Counted from the first letter of the stretch, positions 8,430-15,883 are shown. The stretch is 49,644 nucleotides of DNA from Clostridia bacterium (GCA_017436245.1 JAFSDN010000011.1:1-49644); one strand, 5' to 3'. A program made the numbers and translations. The notes: generated by a model not told the origin, from the sequence alone.

Positions 8430-9118
8430 TTTGAAGTCTCCTTGCAGGATTTTTTTATTATTATTATTTCTCCCGATGAATCGGCTGTCATACAGAAGAT
8501 TTGTCGGGGATTTTTTATCTTTCGGGCTTTTAGTTGTTTGTCAAGCCAGTTTTCGTTATATCCCAAACGCTTGAGGTTGTGGAGATTGATTTTTCCGTTT
8601 TCAATGATTATATAACTGACCAGAACCGCCGAATCGGGAGCAATGTTCAAATGGGAGAGAGTTATGGGCTGATGCTGGGTTTTGGGGATTACGCTGACGT
8701 TGCCGTTGGTTTCCATTATAATGTATTCCACCTCCGAAAGGTTTGTGGAGCCCGTATTCCGCATGGTTGACATCAAATCGTTCAGGTTGAAGCGTTGTTT
8801 TTCCATTTCCTTTTGGTTCAGCTTGCCCTTTTCGTAAAATACACTTGGCACTCCGTAAAAAATCTTTCGTATGACAGGGCTTTTGTATGCGCCGAATGAC
8901 AGCAGAATTTCAAGAATAAGAAGAAGAGAAATTACAATGATTCCTGTTATCATGGGCTGATTGGGGTCCTGAATGGGTAGTGATGCAACCTCGGAGATTA
9001 TGATTGTGACAACAAGCTCTGAGGGCTCAAGTTCACCAATTTGACGCTTTCCCAGCATTCGCAGTGAAAAGATAACAAAGAAATATATAAGAATTGTTCG
9101 GATGAAAATTACAAGCAT
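8426..9118 (-). CDS. DUF421 (YetF/YcaP-like) membrane protein
   Basis: A 230-residue protein with three N-terminal membrane helices (within 1-80) and a cytosolic C-terminal beta domain. Motifs typical of the family: RMLGKRQIGELEPSELV near 20-36 and MRNTGSTNLSEVEYIIMETNG split around 118-140 (cited in pieces: MRNTG, LSEVEYIIME, NG). Function in the family is not settled. GAGGAGG precedes the ATG. It is the first gene of a two-gene unit with the DUF4363 gene. The multi-hairpin element at 9142-9422 starts 24 bp upstream and so occupies the place where its promoter and leader should be. Confidence 0.85.
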   Translation of the reverse strand: MLVIFIRTILIYFFVIFSLRMLGKRQIGELEPSELVVTIIISEVASLPIQDPNQPMITGIIVISLLLILEILLSFGAYKSPVIRKIFYGVPSVFYEKGKLNQKEMEKQRFNLNDLMSTMRNTGSTNLSEVEYIIMETNGNVSVIPKTQHQPITLSHLNIAPDSAVLVSYIIIENGKINLHNLKRLGYNENWLDKQLKARKIKNPRQIFCMTADSSGEIIIIKKSCKETSK

Positions 9119-9141
9119 CTGATTCCTCCTCTGACAAGATT

Positions 9142-9422
9142 ATAACGAATGTCTTCAGTCGGAATAGCGATATATCGCTATTCCACGACAGCAAATGCTT
9201 TGCTGTCATGAAAACTATTTCTCAAAATAGTTTTCGAAGACTTCGTTGTAATGAAGTGTCGGGAATTTGCTACGCAAATTCCTTGTCAAAACAGAGTTTT
9301 GACGCAGGAAAACATTGAAAATGTTTTCCCGCACGACGCATTCATTATAATAGTAGTCGGTGAAACGCATTTGCGTTTTTTGTTTGCGATGTATCGCTAT
9401 TCTGACTGAAGACATTCGTTAT
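9142..9422. repeat. Two-lobed multi-hairpin repeat element, complete copy
   Basis: A 281-bp element with 37-bp terminal inverted repeats (2 mismatches; they begin ATAACGAATGTCTTCAGTC) flanked by direct repeats GATT (9138-9141 and 9423-9426), as after insertion. Inside, lobe A is closed by GTCTTC (9151-9156) with GAAGAC (9236-9241) and holds three hairpins: 9161-9184, 9187-9207, 9211-9234. Lobe B is closed by 9246-9261 with 9334-9350 (16 pairs, one bulge) and holds three more: 9262-9282, 9285-9303, 9307-9329. A further hairpin is AAACGCA/TGCGTTT (9363-9378). No ORF of note. The partial copy at 49514 shows compensated substitutions. MITE-like mobile element or structured RNA gene; not identified. 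Confidence 0.85.
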
Positions 9423-9464
9423 GATTAGTATTCCCTGAAAAGTAAAATAAAACCCTGCTTTCAC

Positions 9465-9488
9465 ATAAAAAGAATTTTTGCATATTAT
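9465..9488 (+). promoter_or_regulatory. Possible sporulation (sigma-E/K-like) promoter
   Basis: ATA (9465-9467), 13 bp, CATATTAT (9481-9488) resembles mother-cell sigma-E/sigma-K promoters. There is no TTGACA/TATAAT pair nearby, and the genes behind it look spore-related. Weak on sequence alone. Confidence 0.35.
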
Positions 9489-9522
9489 GGATGTGGAATG
9501 ATTTTTTGAGGAGTGTGAAGAT

Positions 9523-9927
9523 ATGGCAGAAAATGCAGAAAAGGGCTTTGGCTACATTGTTGTTCAGGTATCCACGGCAGACAGCGCAATACCCGTACCG
9601 GGGGCAAATGTGCTTGTTTCGCAAAATGCCGAGGGTGGCGAGGCTTTGGTGTCGATTATGAAAACTGACCGCAACGGAAAGACCGAAGCCTTGAAGGTGG
9701 CGGCGCCATCGGCGGAAAATTCACTTACCCCTGAGGGAGTAAACAGGTTTTTCAAGTATAATATCCGAATTGATTACCCGGGGTATTATACGGTTGAGAA
9801 TGTTAATGTTCCCGTGTTTGAAGGGCAGACGTCAATTCAGCCGGTGGCGTTGATCCCTCTTGAGGAAAGCCGTGAAAGGGGAAGAATTGTGAGATTCACC
9901 GAAGAAGAACCCTTTGAAAATGAATAA
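9523..9927 (+). CDS. Small beta-domain protein (carboxypeptidase-regulatory-like), probably envelope or spore associated
   Basis: A 134-residue protein without signal peptide or membrane helix. It reads like a single carboxypeptidase-regulatory-like/Ig-like beta sandwich: 'GYIVVQV..PVPGANVLV', a 'TDRNGKTEAL' turn, and 'YNIRIDYPGYYTVENVNV'. Such domains usually mediate protein contacts. GAGGAG precedes the ATG. The gene begins a unit with two peptidoglycan-binding proteins (23 bp to the next start, which has its own site), and a mother-cell-type promoter may lie upstream. A role in assembling a spore layer is inferred from context only. Confidence 0.6.
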   Translation: MAENAEKGFGYIVVQVSTADSAIPVPGANVLVSQNAEGGEALVSIMKTDRNGKTEALKVAAPSAENSLTPEGVNRFFKYNIRIDYPGYYTVENVNVPVFEGQTSIQPVALIPLEESRERGRIVRFTEEEPFENE

Positions 9928-9949
9928 ATGGGAAGGATGGTGAAGTGAA

Positions 9950-11347
9950 ATGGTTGGCAGACCCTTTATACCCGAAACAATAACCGTTCATCTGGGAACA
10001 CCCGATTCAAATGCCGAAAATGTCACGGTCAGCTTTCCGGACTACATAAAAAATGTGGCATCAAGCGAGATTTTTCCCACATGGCCCGAAAGTGCAATCA
10101 GAGCCAATATATACGCTCAGATTTCATATGCGTTGAATCGGGTTTATACCGAGTGGTACAGGTCACGGGGGTATGATTTTGATATAACAAATTCCACAGC
10201 CTTTGACCAGTCTTTTGTGAACGGACGTGATATTTTTGAAAATATAAGCCGCATTGTTGATGAAATCTTTAATGATTATATCAGGCGACAGGGAAATATT
10301 GAACCCTTGTTTGCCGCCTTTTGTGACGGAAAGGAAGTGACCTGTGATGGGCTTTCACAATGGGGCACCGTTGAGCTTGCAAATCAGGGCCTGGGCCCCT
10401 ATGATATTCTGACCCGATACTATGGGAACGATATTGAGATTGTGCAGGATGCACCAATTCAGAATATTGCGGAGTCATATCCGGGAGCGCCTTTGCGGGT
10501 GGGCAGCTCCGGTCAGAATGTGAGAACCATTCAGACTCAATTGAACAGAATATCAAGAGATTATCCTTTGATTCCCAAAATAACCAACGTTGACGGTGTG
10601 TTTGGCGAAAGAACGGAGGATGCCGTAAGACAGTTTCAGGAGATTTTTAACCTTACTCCTGACGGAATAATTGGAAAGGCTACATGGTATAAGATAAAGT
10701 CAATATTTGTTGCGGTTTCAAGGCTTGGTGCGTTAAATTCAGAAGGAATAAAACTTGCGGATGTTTCAAAGAATTTTGTAACTGAGCTGAGACCGGGCGA
10801 CCGTGGCGATGCTGTGCGTGTTATTCAGTATTATCTTTCGGTTATTGCGGTTTATAACAATGCTGTGCCGTCGGTTAATATTGATGGAATATACGGCAGC
10901 GCAACGGAAAATTCTGTCAGGAGCTTTCAGCGGTTTGCGGGGTTGGAGGAGACGGGAATTGTTGATGAACAGACATGGAATGCTCTCAGCGACACTTATC
11001 TTGGAATTCTGGAAAGCTATCCGCCGCAATTTCTGGCAGAAGAATATGCACCATATCCCGGAACACCGCTGGTTTTGGGTAGCACGGGTGAATCGGTGCG
11101 TGTTGTTCAGGACAGACTGAGCTTTATTTCGGAAATTTATGAGAATATTCCCAATGTTCAGGTAACGGGAACCTTTGATGAACAGACACAGAGTGCCGCA
11201 GATGCCTTTGCTGAGGATTTGGGAGTTGCTCCCAAGGGATTTGTGGGACCTGTTTTGTGGAGGTTGATTGAGGACACCTATTTTAATTTAAAAAACGGAG
11301 ATTTGAAGACACCGGGGCAGTATCCGGGATATTCTGTGAATCAGTGA
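9950..11347 (+). CDS. SpoIID/LytB-like domain protein with three peptidoglycan-binding repeats
   Basis: A 465-residue protein. Residues about 10-165 resemble the SpoIID/LytB fold: 'FPDYIKNVASSEIFPTW' holds the Glu in the place of SpoIID's catalytic Glu, 'ANIYAQISYAL' matches the following helix, and 'SQWGTVELANQGL..DILTRYYG' matches the C-terminal signature. Three PG_binding_1 repeats follow (about 180-250, 280-345, 365-435), each starting 'LRVGSSGQNVRTIQ', 'LRPGDRGDAVRVIQ' or 'LVLGSTGESVRVVQ'. The DITNST..DQSF segment also fits SpoIID. It may trim or bind spore peptidoglycan. No signal peptide, so a mother-cell cytosolic or coat location is possible. The stop overlaps an alternative GTG of the next gene. 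Confidence 0.72.
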   Translation: MVGRPFIPETITVHLGTPDSNAENVTVSFPDYIKNVASSEIFPTWPESAIRANIYAQISYALNRVYTEWYRSRGYDFDITNSTAFDQSFVNGRDIFENISRIVDEIFNDYIRRQGNIEPLFAAFCDGKEVTCDGLSQWGTVELANQGLGPYDILTRYYGNDIEIVQDAPIQNIAESYPGAPLRVGSSGQNVRTIQTQLNRISRDYPLIPKITNVDGVFGERTEDAVRQFQEIFNLTPDGIIGKATWYKIKSIFVAVSRLGALNSEGIKLADVSKNFVTELRPGDRGDAVRVIQYYLSVIAVYNNAVPSVNIDGIYGSATENSVRSFQRFAGLEETGIVDEQTWNALSDTYLGILESYPPQFLAEEYAPYPGTPLVLGSTGESVRVVQDRLSFISEIYENIPNVQVTGTFDEQTQSAADAFAEDLGVAPKGFVGPVLWRLIEDTYFNLKNGDLKTPGQYPGYSVNQ

Positions 11348-11358
11348 CGGAGGTTTGT

Positions 11359-11895
11359 ATGGTGAATAACAGATTCTATTTTTCGCACAGAGATGACTCG
11401 GCAAACATACTTGAGCTTCAGACTTATCTCAGGTATCTTTCAAGGTATTATCCGGCTATTCCGCAAATTGTTCCCGACGGAATTTTCGGACCTGAAACAA
11501 AGGCGGCAGTTACGGCATTTCAAAAGCAAAATGGATTGAGCGGAAACGGCGACGTGGATTTTGAAACATGGACTCGTATTGTGGAGCTGTATGACGAAAC
11601 CGTAAGAGCGGAGCGACACACAAAGCCGGTTTATGTTTACCCCGTGGACATTCCGCATTTCAAGCCCGGCGACAGCTTTGAAGAAATATATATACTTCAG
11701 ATAATGCTCAGACGCCTTGCAAAAATATTCGGGAATATTCATCTGCCGAAAATTACGGGAGTTTTTGATGCCGACACAAAAAGGGCGGTTGAGGATTTTG
11801 CTCGACTTTACGGCAAAAAGACTGACGGAACAGTTGACAGAGAGCTGTGGAACATCATTGCAGACACATACAGCGCATTTACCTTTAATGACTGA
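11359..11895 (+). CDS. Peptidoglycan-binding domain protein (two repeats)
   Basis: A 178-residue protein made almost wholly of two PG_binding_1 repeats: residues about 12-75 ('ILELQTYLRYLSRYYPAIP', 'DGIFGPETKAAVTAFQKQNG') and 100-170 ('EIYILQIMLRRLAKIF', 'GVFDADTKRAVEDFARLYG'). These bind cell-wall glycan. There is no catalytic domain and no signal peptide. A GTG at 11344 would overlap the previous stop, but the ATG at 11359 has a clean GGAGG and is preferred. It follows the SpoIID-like gene by 11 bp and is likely cotranscribed, forming a three-gene set with 9523 and 9950. Confidence 0.78.
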   Translation: MVNNRFYFSHRDDSANILELQTYLRYLSRYYPAIPQIVPDGIFGPETKAAVTAFQKQNGLSGNGDVDFETWTRIVELYDETVRAERHTKPVYVYPVDIPHFKPGDSFEEIYILQIMLRRLAKIFGNIHLPKITGVFDADTKRAVEDFARLYGKKTDGTVDRELWNIIADTYSAFTFND

Positions 11896-11924
11896 TTGAC
11901 TTTTGGTATGATATTTGGTATATT
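11896..11924 (+). promoter_or_regulatory. Promoter for trmB
   Basis: TTGACT (11896-11901), 17 bp, TATATT (11919-11924), starting right after the previous stop codon. Its transcript would carry the palindromic element at 11943 in the trmB leader. Confidence 0.6.
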
Positions 11925-11942
11925 ATAGAGGGGATTCAAACG

Positions 11943-12077
11943 CAATGTCATTAAGTTAAGGATATATGCGGAAATGTCATTCTGAGCGTAGCCGTAAGGC
12001 GAAGTCGAAGAATCTTATTTGAGACAAAGATTCTTCACTACGTTCAGAATGACAAGCTGCTTAACTTAATGACATTG
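11943..12077. repeat. MITE-like palindromic element in the trmB leader
   Basis: A 135-bp element with perfect 18-bp terminal inverted repeats CAATGTCATTAAGTTAAG (11943-11960) and its complement (12060-12077). Inside are two complementary arms, GTCATTCTGAGCGTAG and CTACGTTCAGAATGAC, with AGAATCTT/AAGATTCT. The direct repeat TTCAAAC flanks it one or two bases out (11935-11941, 12080-12086). The inner GTCATTCTGAGCG word recurs at 16970 and 38297. No coding capacity; non-autonomous mobile repeat. Confidence 0.75.
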
Positions 12078-12118
12078 GCTTCAAACAGCCCCTCGATGAT
12101 GCTTGGGAGGAAATACAT

Positions 12119-12766
12119 ATGAGAATGAGAAGAAAAAAACACCGTGAGGAAAGAATGGAAAACTGCGGTGAGTTGATGATAAAAGATATTCTGGCATATA
12201 AGGAAGATATTAAGGCTGTTTTTGAGGAAGACAAGCCCCTGCATATTGAAATCGGATGCGGAAAGGGTGGATTTATTTCCGAAACTGCACGCAGAAATCC
12301 TGATGTGAATTTTATTGCATTTGAAAAAAATCTGGATGTTCTGGTGCTTGCCATGGAAAAGGTGACAGCTTTGGGGTTGACCAATGTCAGATTTGTCCCG
12401 GGGGATGCGGGAGTTCTTTCGGAACTTGAAACAAAATCAAGGGTGCAGAGAATATATATCAACTTTTGTGACCCATGGCCAAAAAGCGGACACAAAAAAA
12501 GAAGGCTCACCCATGAAAGATTCCTTTTGATATATAAGAATCTTCTTGAAAAGGGCGGAGCAATCCACTTCAAAACAGACAACAGAGGCTTGTTTGAATT
12601 TTCACTCAATTCGTTTGCGGATTTTGGGTTGAAACTAAAAAACATCACCCTCGACTTGCACAACAGCGGTTTTGAGGGTAATGTTATGACCGAATATGAA
12701 ACTCTGTTTTCTGAAAAGGGACAGCCTATTTACCGTTGTGAGGCTATCCTGACAGAAGTTATCTGA
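12119..12766 (+). CDS. trmB: tRNA (guanine-N7)-methyltransferase
   Basis: A 215-residue Rossmann-fold methyltransferase that uses SAM to make m7G46 in the variable loop of tRNAs. SAM-binding motif IEIGCGKGG at 43-51, acidic AFEK at 67-70, and the family-specific catalytic/tRNA-binding stretch DPWPKSGHKKRR at 118-129, then TDN near 195. Length is normal. The ATG has GGGAGG 7 bp upstream. It appears to be transcribed alone from the promoter at 11896, with a palindromic repeat in its leader, and is convergent with the membrane protein gene at 12783. Confidence 0.95.
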   Translation: MRMRRKKHREERMENCGELMIKDILAYKEDIKAVFEEDKPLHIEIGCGKGGFISETARRNPDVNFIAFEKNLDVLVLAMEKVTALGLTNVRFVPGDAGVLSELETKSRVQRIYINFCDPWPKSGHKKRRLTHERFLLIYKNLLEKGGAIHFKTDNRGLFEFSLNSFADFGLKLKNITLDLHNSGFEGNVMTEYETLFSEKGQPIYRCEAILTEVI

Positions 12767-12782
12767 ACCTGATTTCAATTGA

Positions 12783-13274
12783 CTAATTTTCGTGCCCGAC
12801 AATTTTGGGAACAGCAATGAGGGTTGTTACCATTAAAAGCTGTGAAACAACGAAGGACACAAAGGCATATTCTCTGTTGAGCATTGGCTCAAGAAAACGT
12901 GAGTGCTGAAAAAAGTATCTGTAAAAAACACGAAAGCCGGCTAAGGTATCGGCGCCATCTGTTGTGGGAAATACAATCCAGAGGTTACTTGCAATCAGGT
13001 AGCATATTGTTGAAAAAATCAGATAGACTCCGTATGAAACCAATGCCGGAATCCAGTATTCTGCCGGTGAAAAGGCATTGGTGCAAATCTTATACCAGTT
13101 TTTGTAATAGGCAATCATAAACAAAAGCAGGGATACAAAGTTGAGCACAAAGCATACAAATCTTATGGAAACAACGTCATCCTGAAAAATCATCATTGAA
13201 AAAGCCGCCGAGCAAGTCAATGAAAGACACAGGAGCTTTATTGTTTCAACCAGTGTTCTTGAAAAAATGTACAT
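12783..13274 (-). CDS. Unrecognised four-helix membrane protein
   Basis: A 163-residue protein that I do not recognise. Four membrane helices are evident: about 8-30, 38-58, 75-97 and 138-158. Between helices 3 and 4 lies an Asp/Phe/Arg-rich loop. An ATG at 13349 would add 25 charged residues; the ATG at 13274 is preferred because GGAAAGGAA lies upstream and the first helix follows immediately. It overlaps no other gene, faces trmB tail to tail, and is divergent from the FliB-like gene. No family assignment, so no function is offered. Confidence 0.6.
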   Translation of the reverse strand: MYIFSRTLVETIKLLCLSLTCSAAFSMMIFQDDVVSIRFVCFVLNFVSLLLFMIAYYKNWYKICTNAFSPAEYWIPALVSYGVYLIFSTICYLIASNLWIVFPTTDGADTLAGFRVFYRYFFQHSRFLEPMLNREYAFVSFVVSQLLMVTTLIAVPKIVGHEN

Positions 13275-13392
13275 ATATAAATTCCTTTCCGGAAAAGAAT
13301 GTTTTGTCCGTATCTTATTCATTCTACCACAAAGTTTTGAGATATTCAAGAGAAAACAAAAAAATATATTAAAAAGTGAGGGAATTTTCCTG

Positions 13393-14334
13393 ATGAAAAC
13401 ATATGCACCCGGATATTACAAAAAATTCAAGTGTATAGCAGATAAATGTAAAAACAACTGTTGTATAGGCTGGGAAATTGATATAGACACACAAACCTTT
13501 GAAGAATATCAAAAGGTGAAGGGTGATTTGGGAGACAGATTGCAAAGCTGTATTTCGGACAACGCAGAGGGTGAACGGCACTTTGTACTTGACGGGGATG
13601 AAAGATGTCCTTTTTTGAACAAAAACAATCTGTGTGATATTTATGCCGGACTTGGGGAAGAAAGTCTTTGTGATATTTGCAGAGACCATCCCAGATACCG
13701 GAATTTTTATGACTGCCGCACAGAAGTGGGGCTTGGACTTTGTTGCGAGGCGGCGGTTGATTTGGTTCTGGACTGGCAAGAGGTGTTTTCGTTGGTTGTG
13801 GTTGATGAAGACGAAGAAGCCGAAGGCTTTGACGATTTGGAGGAAGTGTTCTTTTCTTTGCGTGACAAGGCTTTTGAAATAATTCAGAATCAGGGCATGA
13901 GTGCGGAGGAGTGTGTGGATGTTCTTCTGGAAACCTTTGGGCAAAGTGCTGATGCGGAACCCTTTGAGAACCGGGTTGGTGTTTATCTTTCCCTTGAAAT
14001 TCTGGACGGTGAATGGAAGAAGATGCTTGAAGAGTCGCTGACGTGCAAAAAGTTTGATTATGATATATTTAAAAGCCGTGAGGGGCAGAATATTCAAAGA
14101 CAGCTTCTTTTGTATTTTGTTTACAGGCATACGGCAGAGGGAATTTATGACGGATGTTTTGGTGCGTGGGTCAGGTTTGCTGTTTTGGGGCTTGAAATGA
14201 TAAAGGCTTTGTGTGCCGCAAGCGAAAAGCCGTCAATTGTTTGTTTTAAGGATATTGCACGGCGATATTCGTCTGAAATCGAGTATTCTGAAGAAAATAC
14301 AAAAAGGTTGCTGAACTTGTTGTGCATGACCTGA
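13393..14334 (+). CDS. Flagellin lysine-N-methylase (FliB)-like protein
   Basis: A 313-residue protein with the Cys pattern of the FliB/YkgJ-like group: C14, C19, C23, C24 near the N-terminus, then 'RCPFLNKNNLCDIY' and 'LCDICRDHPRY' further on. These Cys probably hold a metal or Fe-S centre. FliB of Salmonella methylates lysines of flagellin; many Clostridia carry homologues without such evidence. No motility gene is in this window, so the substrate is uncertain. The ATG at 13393 is preceded by GAGGGAA; an upstream in-frame ATG at 13267 overlaps the start region of the divergent gene and reads as low-quality sequence. Confidence 0.75.
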   Translation: MKTYAPGYYKKFKCIADKCKNNCCIGWEIDIDTQTFEEYQKVKGDLGDRLQSCISDNAEGERHFVLDGDERCPFLNKNNLCDIYAGLGEESLCDICRDHPRYRNFYDCRTEVGLGLCCEAAVDLVLDWQEVFSLVVVDEDEEAEGFDDLEEVFFSLRDKAFEIIQNQGMSAEECVDVLLETFGQSADAEPFENRVGVYLSLEILDGEWKKMLEESLTCKKFDYDIFKSREGQNIQRQLLLYFVYRHTAEGIYDGCFGAWVRFAVLGLEMIKALCAASEKPSIVCFKDIARRYSSEIEYSEENTKRLLNLLCMT

Positions 14335-14363
14335 AAAAATCTTTGGTTATGGCGTAAAGCTTG

Positions 14364-14392
14364 TTGACTTTTTGAAAAAATAGTTATATAAT
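14364..14392 (+). promoter_or_regulatory. Promoter of the 37-residue membrane peptide
   Basis: TTGACT (14364-14369), 17 bp, TATAAT (14387-14392): close to consensus, 21 bp before the start codon region and with a strong AAGGAGGG site after it. Confidence 0.75.
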
Positions 14393-14413
14393 GAATCCAA
14401 GGAGGGATGATTT

Positions 14414-14527
14414 ATGTCAAAAAAATTATGGATTATCGGTGGCGCTGTTGTTGCATTGCTTGCGGCTGCCATTGCTGTTATTGCATTTATAACAACTTCT
14501 CAGGCGATTGAAGAGGTTCAGGACTGA
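14414..14527 (+). CDS. 37-residue single-pass membrane peptide
   Basis: Short ORF of 37 codons: Met-Ser-Lys-Lys start, one hydrophobic helix of about 21 residues rich in Ala/Val/Ile (6-27), and a short polar tail ending EEVQD. Its own near-consensus promoter, an AAGGAGGG site 7 bp before ATG, and a hairpin (GTGCGCAC/GTGCGCAT-like, 14563-14585) behind it argue that it is real. I do not recognise it. N-in topology is expected from the two Lys. Possible roles, all inferred, are a small regulator of a membrane complex or a stress peptide. Confidence 0.65.
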   Translation: MSKKLWIIGGAVVALLAAAIAVIAFITTSQAIEEVQD

Positions 14528-14613
14528 TTCATACGGCTGAAACCGGATTTGTATAATTGACAAGTGCGCACGGAATTTCTGTGCGCATTGGTTTTGAATG
14601 GAGAGTTTGAAAA

Positions 14614-14967
14614 ATGGTTTTAAAGGCTGATAAAAGAGAATTTGCAAAATGGGATGGCGTTGAGGGAGGATGCGGCGAGCTGATTCTTGAAATGGTTACT
14701 GATAAAAGGGTTAATCCGTCAAATGTGAGTCTTTGTGCCCATGCGAAGCTGGACCCGGGCTCAGGCATTGGTTATCATGAGCACTACGGTGAAAGTGAAA
14801 TTTATTACATACTTTCGGGCAAGGGACTTTATGACGACAACGGAACCAAACGTGAGGTTACTGTTGGCGATGTGACATATACGCCCCACGGTCAAGGGCA
14901 CAGTCTTGAAAATATCGGGGATTGTGTTCTTGAATTTATGGCGATTATTAATACCGACGAGAGATAG
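14614..14967 (+). CDS. Cupin domain protein (first of tandem pair)
   Basis: A 117-residue single cupin. The metal-binding motif is visible as 'GYHEHYGESEIYYILSG' (two His and a Glu), with the second cupin motif 'HGQGHSLENIG' giving the last His. Such small cupins bind a divalent metal and act as isomerases, dioxygenases, or sugar or ligand sensors; the reaction cannot be read. The N-terminal 'GGCGELILEMVTDK' region is outside the barrel core. It lies 18 bp before a paralogue of the same layout (14986), so the pair is probably cotranscribed and may form a heterodimer. Confidence 0.82.
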   Translation: MVLKADKREFAKWDGVEGGCGELILEMVTDKRVNPSNVSLCAHAKLDPGSGIGYHEHYGESEIYYILSGKGLYDDNGTKREVTVGDVTYTPHGQGHSLENIGDCVLEFMAIINTDER

Positions 14968-14985
14968 GGACAGAGGTGAAAAAAG

Positions 14986-15333
14986 ATGATTTCAAAAAAG
15001 AACAGCAGAACGATTGATGTGAGAACGGGTGCCGAAGGCGGCAAGGGAAGTATCTCCATGGATAAGCTGAATAACGAGGTTATAAAGCCGTCAAAGGTGC
15101 GAAAACTGGCTCATGCAAAGCTAAAGCCGGGTTCGTCGGTGGGCTATCATGTTCATTATGGCGAAAGTGAAACCTTTTATATTCTTTCGGGAAAGGCACT
15201 TTATAATGACAACGGAACAGAAATTGAGCTTTCGGCAGGTGATGTTACCTTTACGCCCGACGGCGAAGGCCACAGCATTGAAAACATTGGCAATGATGTT
15301 CTGGAATTTATACTTATGATTGTTGTGGATTGA
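14986..15333 (+). CDS. Cupin domain protein (second of tandem pair)
   Basis: A 115-residue paralogue of the preceding gene. The same motifs are present: 'GYHVHYGESETFYILSG' and 'DGEGHSIENIG', with conserved 'ALYNDNG' and 'GDVTFTPDG'. Both proteins keep all His/Glu metal ligands, so neither looks decayed. AGAGGTGA precedes the ATG. Tandem duplication followed by divergence of the N-terminal arm is the simplest history. Substrate unknown; the gene downstream (DUF5662) starts 28 bp later and may be in the same transcript. Confidence 0.82.
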   Translation: MISKKNSRTIDVRTGAEGGKGSISMDKLNNEVIKPSKVRKLAHAKLKPGSSVGYHVHYGESETFYILSGKALYNDNGTEIELSAGDVTFTPDGEGHSIENIGNDVLEFILMIVVD

Positions 15334-15361
15334 TTTTTGTTGAAGAATTGGAGCGAATGGA

Positions 15362-15883
15362 ATGAAAAAGTTTTTCGGTCATTTGTCAACGGTGCTCAGA
15401 CACAAATGGAAGGTTTTTGTACATTGCTGCAAAGCAGGAATCCCGTGGCGGGGGATTATGCACGATATGTCAAAGTTTTCGCCCACGGAGTTTGTTCCGG
15501 GGGTGCGGTTCTTTTTGGGGACACGAAGTCCCAATGAGGCAGAACGTGCCAGATACGGTTTTTCTGCGGCATGGGTGCATCACAAGGGCAGAAACCGCCA
15601 TCATTTTGAATACTGGACGGATTATAACCCCGAAACAAAGGTTATTGCACCTGTGAAGATGCCTGTGAGATTTGTGAAGGAAATGTTTTGTGACCGTGTT
15701 GCGGCAAGCAAGATTTATCAGGGAAAGAATTATTCACAAATGCATCCCATAAAGTATTTTGAAAACGGAAAGGCAAGACGGATGATTCACCCCGAAACCT
15801 CGGATTTGCTTGAATCGTGGCTTGTTATGCTTGCTGAAAAGGGCGAAAAAGAGACTTTTGAATACATCAGGAAGATAAAATAA
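15362..15883 (+). CDS. DUF5662 family protein
   Basis: A 173-residue soluble protein matching, as far as I recall it, DUF5662: an N-terminal 'LRHKWKVFVHCCKAGIPWRGIMHDMSKFSPTEF' segment (H..HD..KFSP pattern, cited as the spaced residues), 'HHKGRNRHHFEYW' in the middle, and 'HPETSDLLESWL' near the end. The many conserved His and Asp suggest a metal site of HD-like type. Biochemical role unknown. It is spaced 28 bp after the cupins and 17 bp before the transporter at 15901, so 14614-16836 may be a single operon. Confidence 0.65.
   Translation: MKKFFGHLSTVLRHKWKVFVHCCKAGIPWRGIMHDMSKFSPTEFVPGVRFFLGTRSPNEAERARYGFSAAWVHHKGRNRHHFEYWTDYNPETKVIAPVKMPVRFVKEMFCDRVAASKIYQGKNYSQMHPIKYFENGKARRMIHPETSDLLESWLVMLAEKGEKETFEYIRKIK

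Noticed and set aside
9142-9422. Simple rho-independent terminator between divergent genes
   Set aside because: The genes on both sides point away, so no terminator is needed here; eight hairpins and flanking duplications fit an inserted element better.
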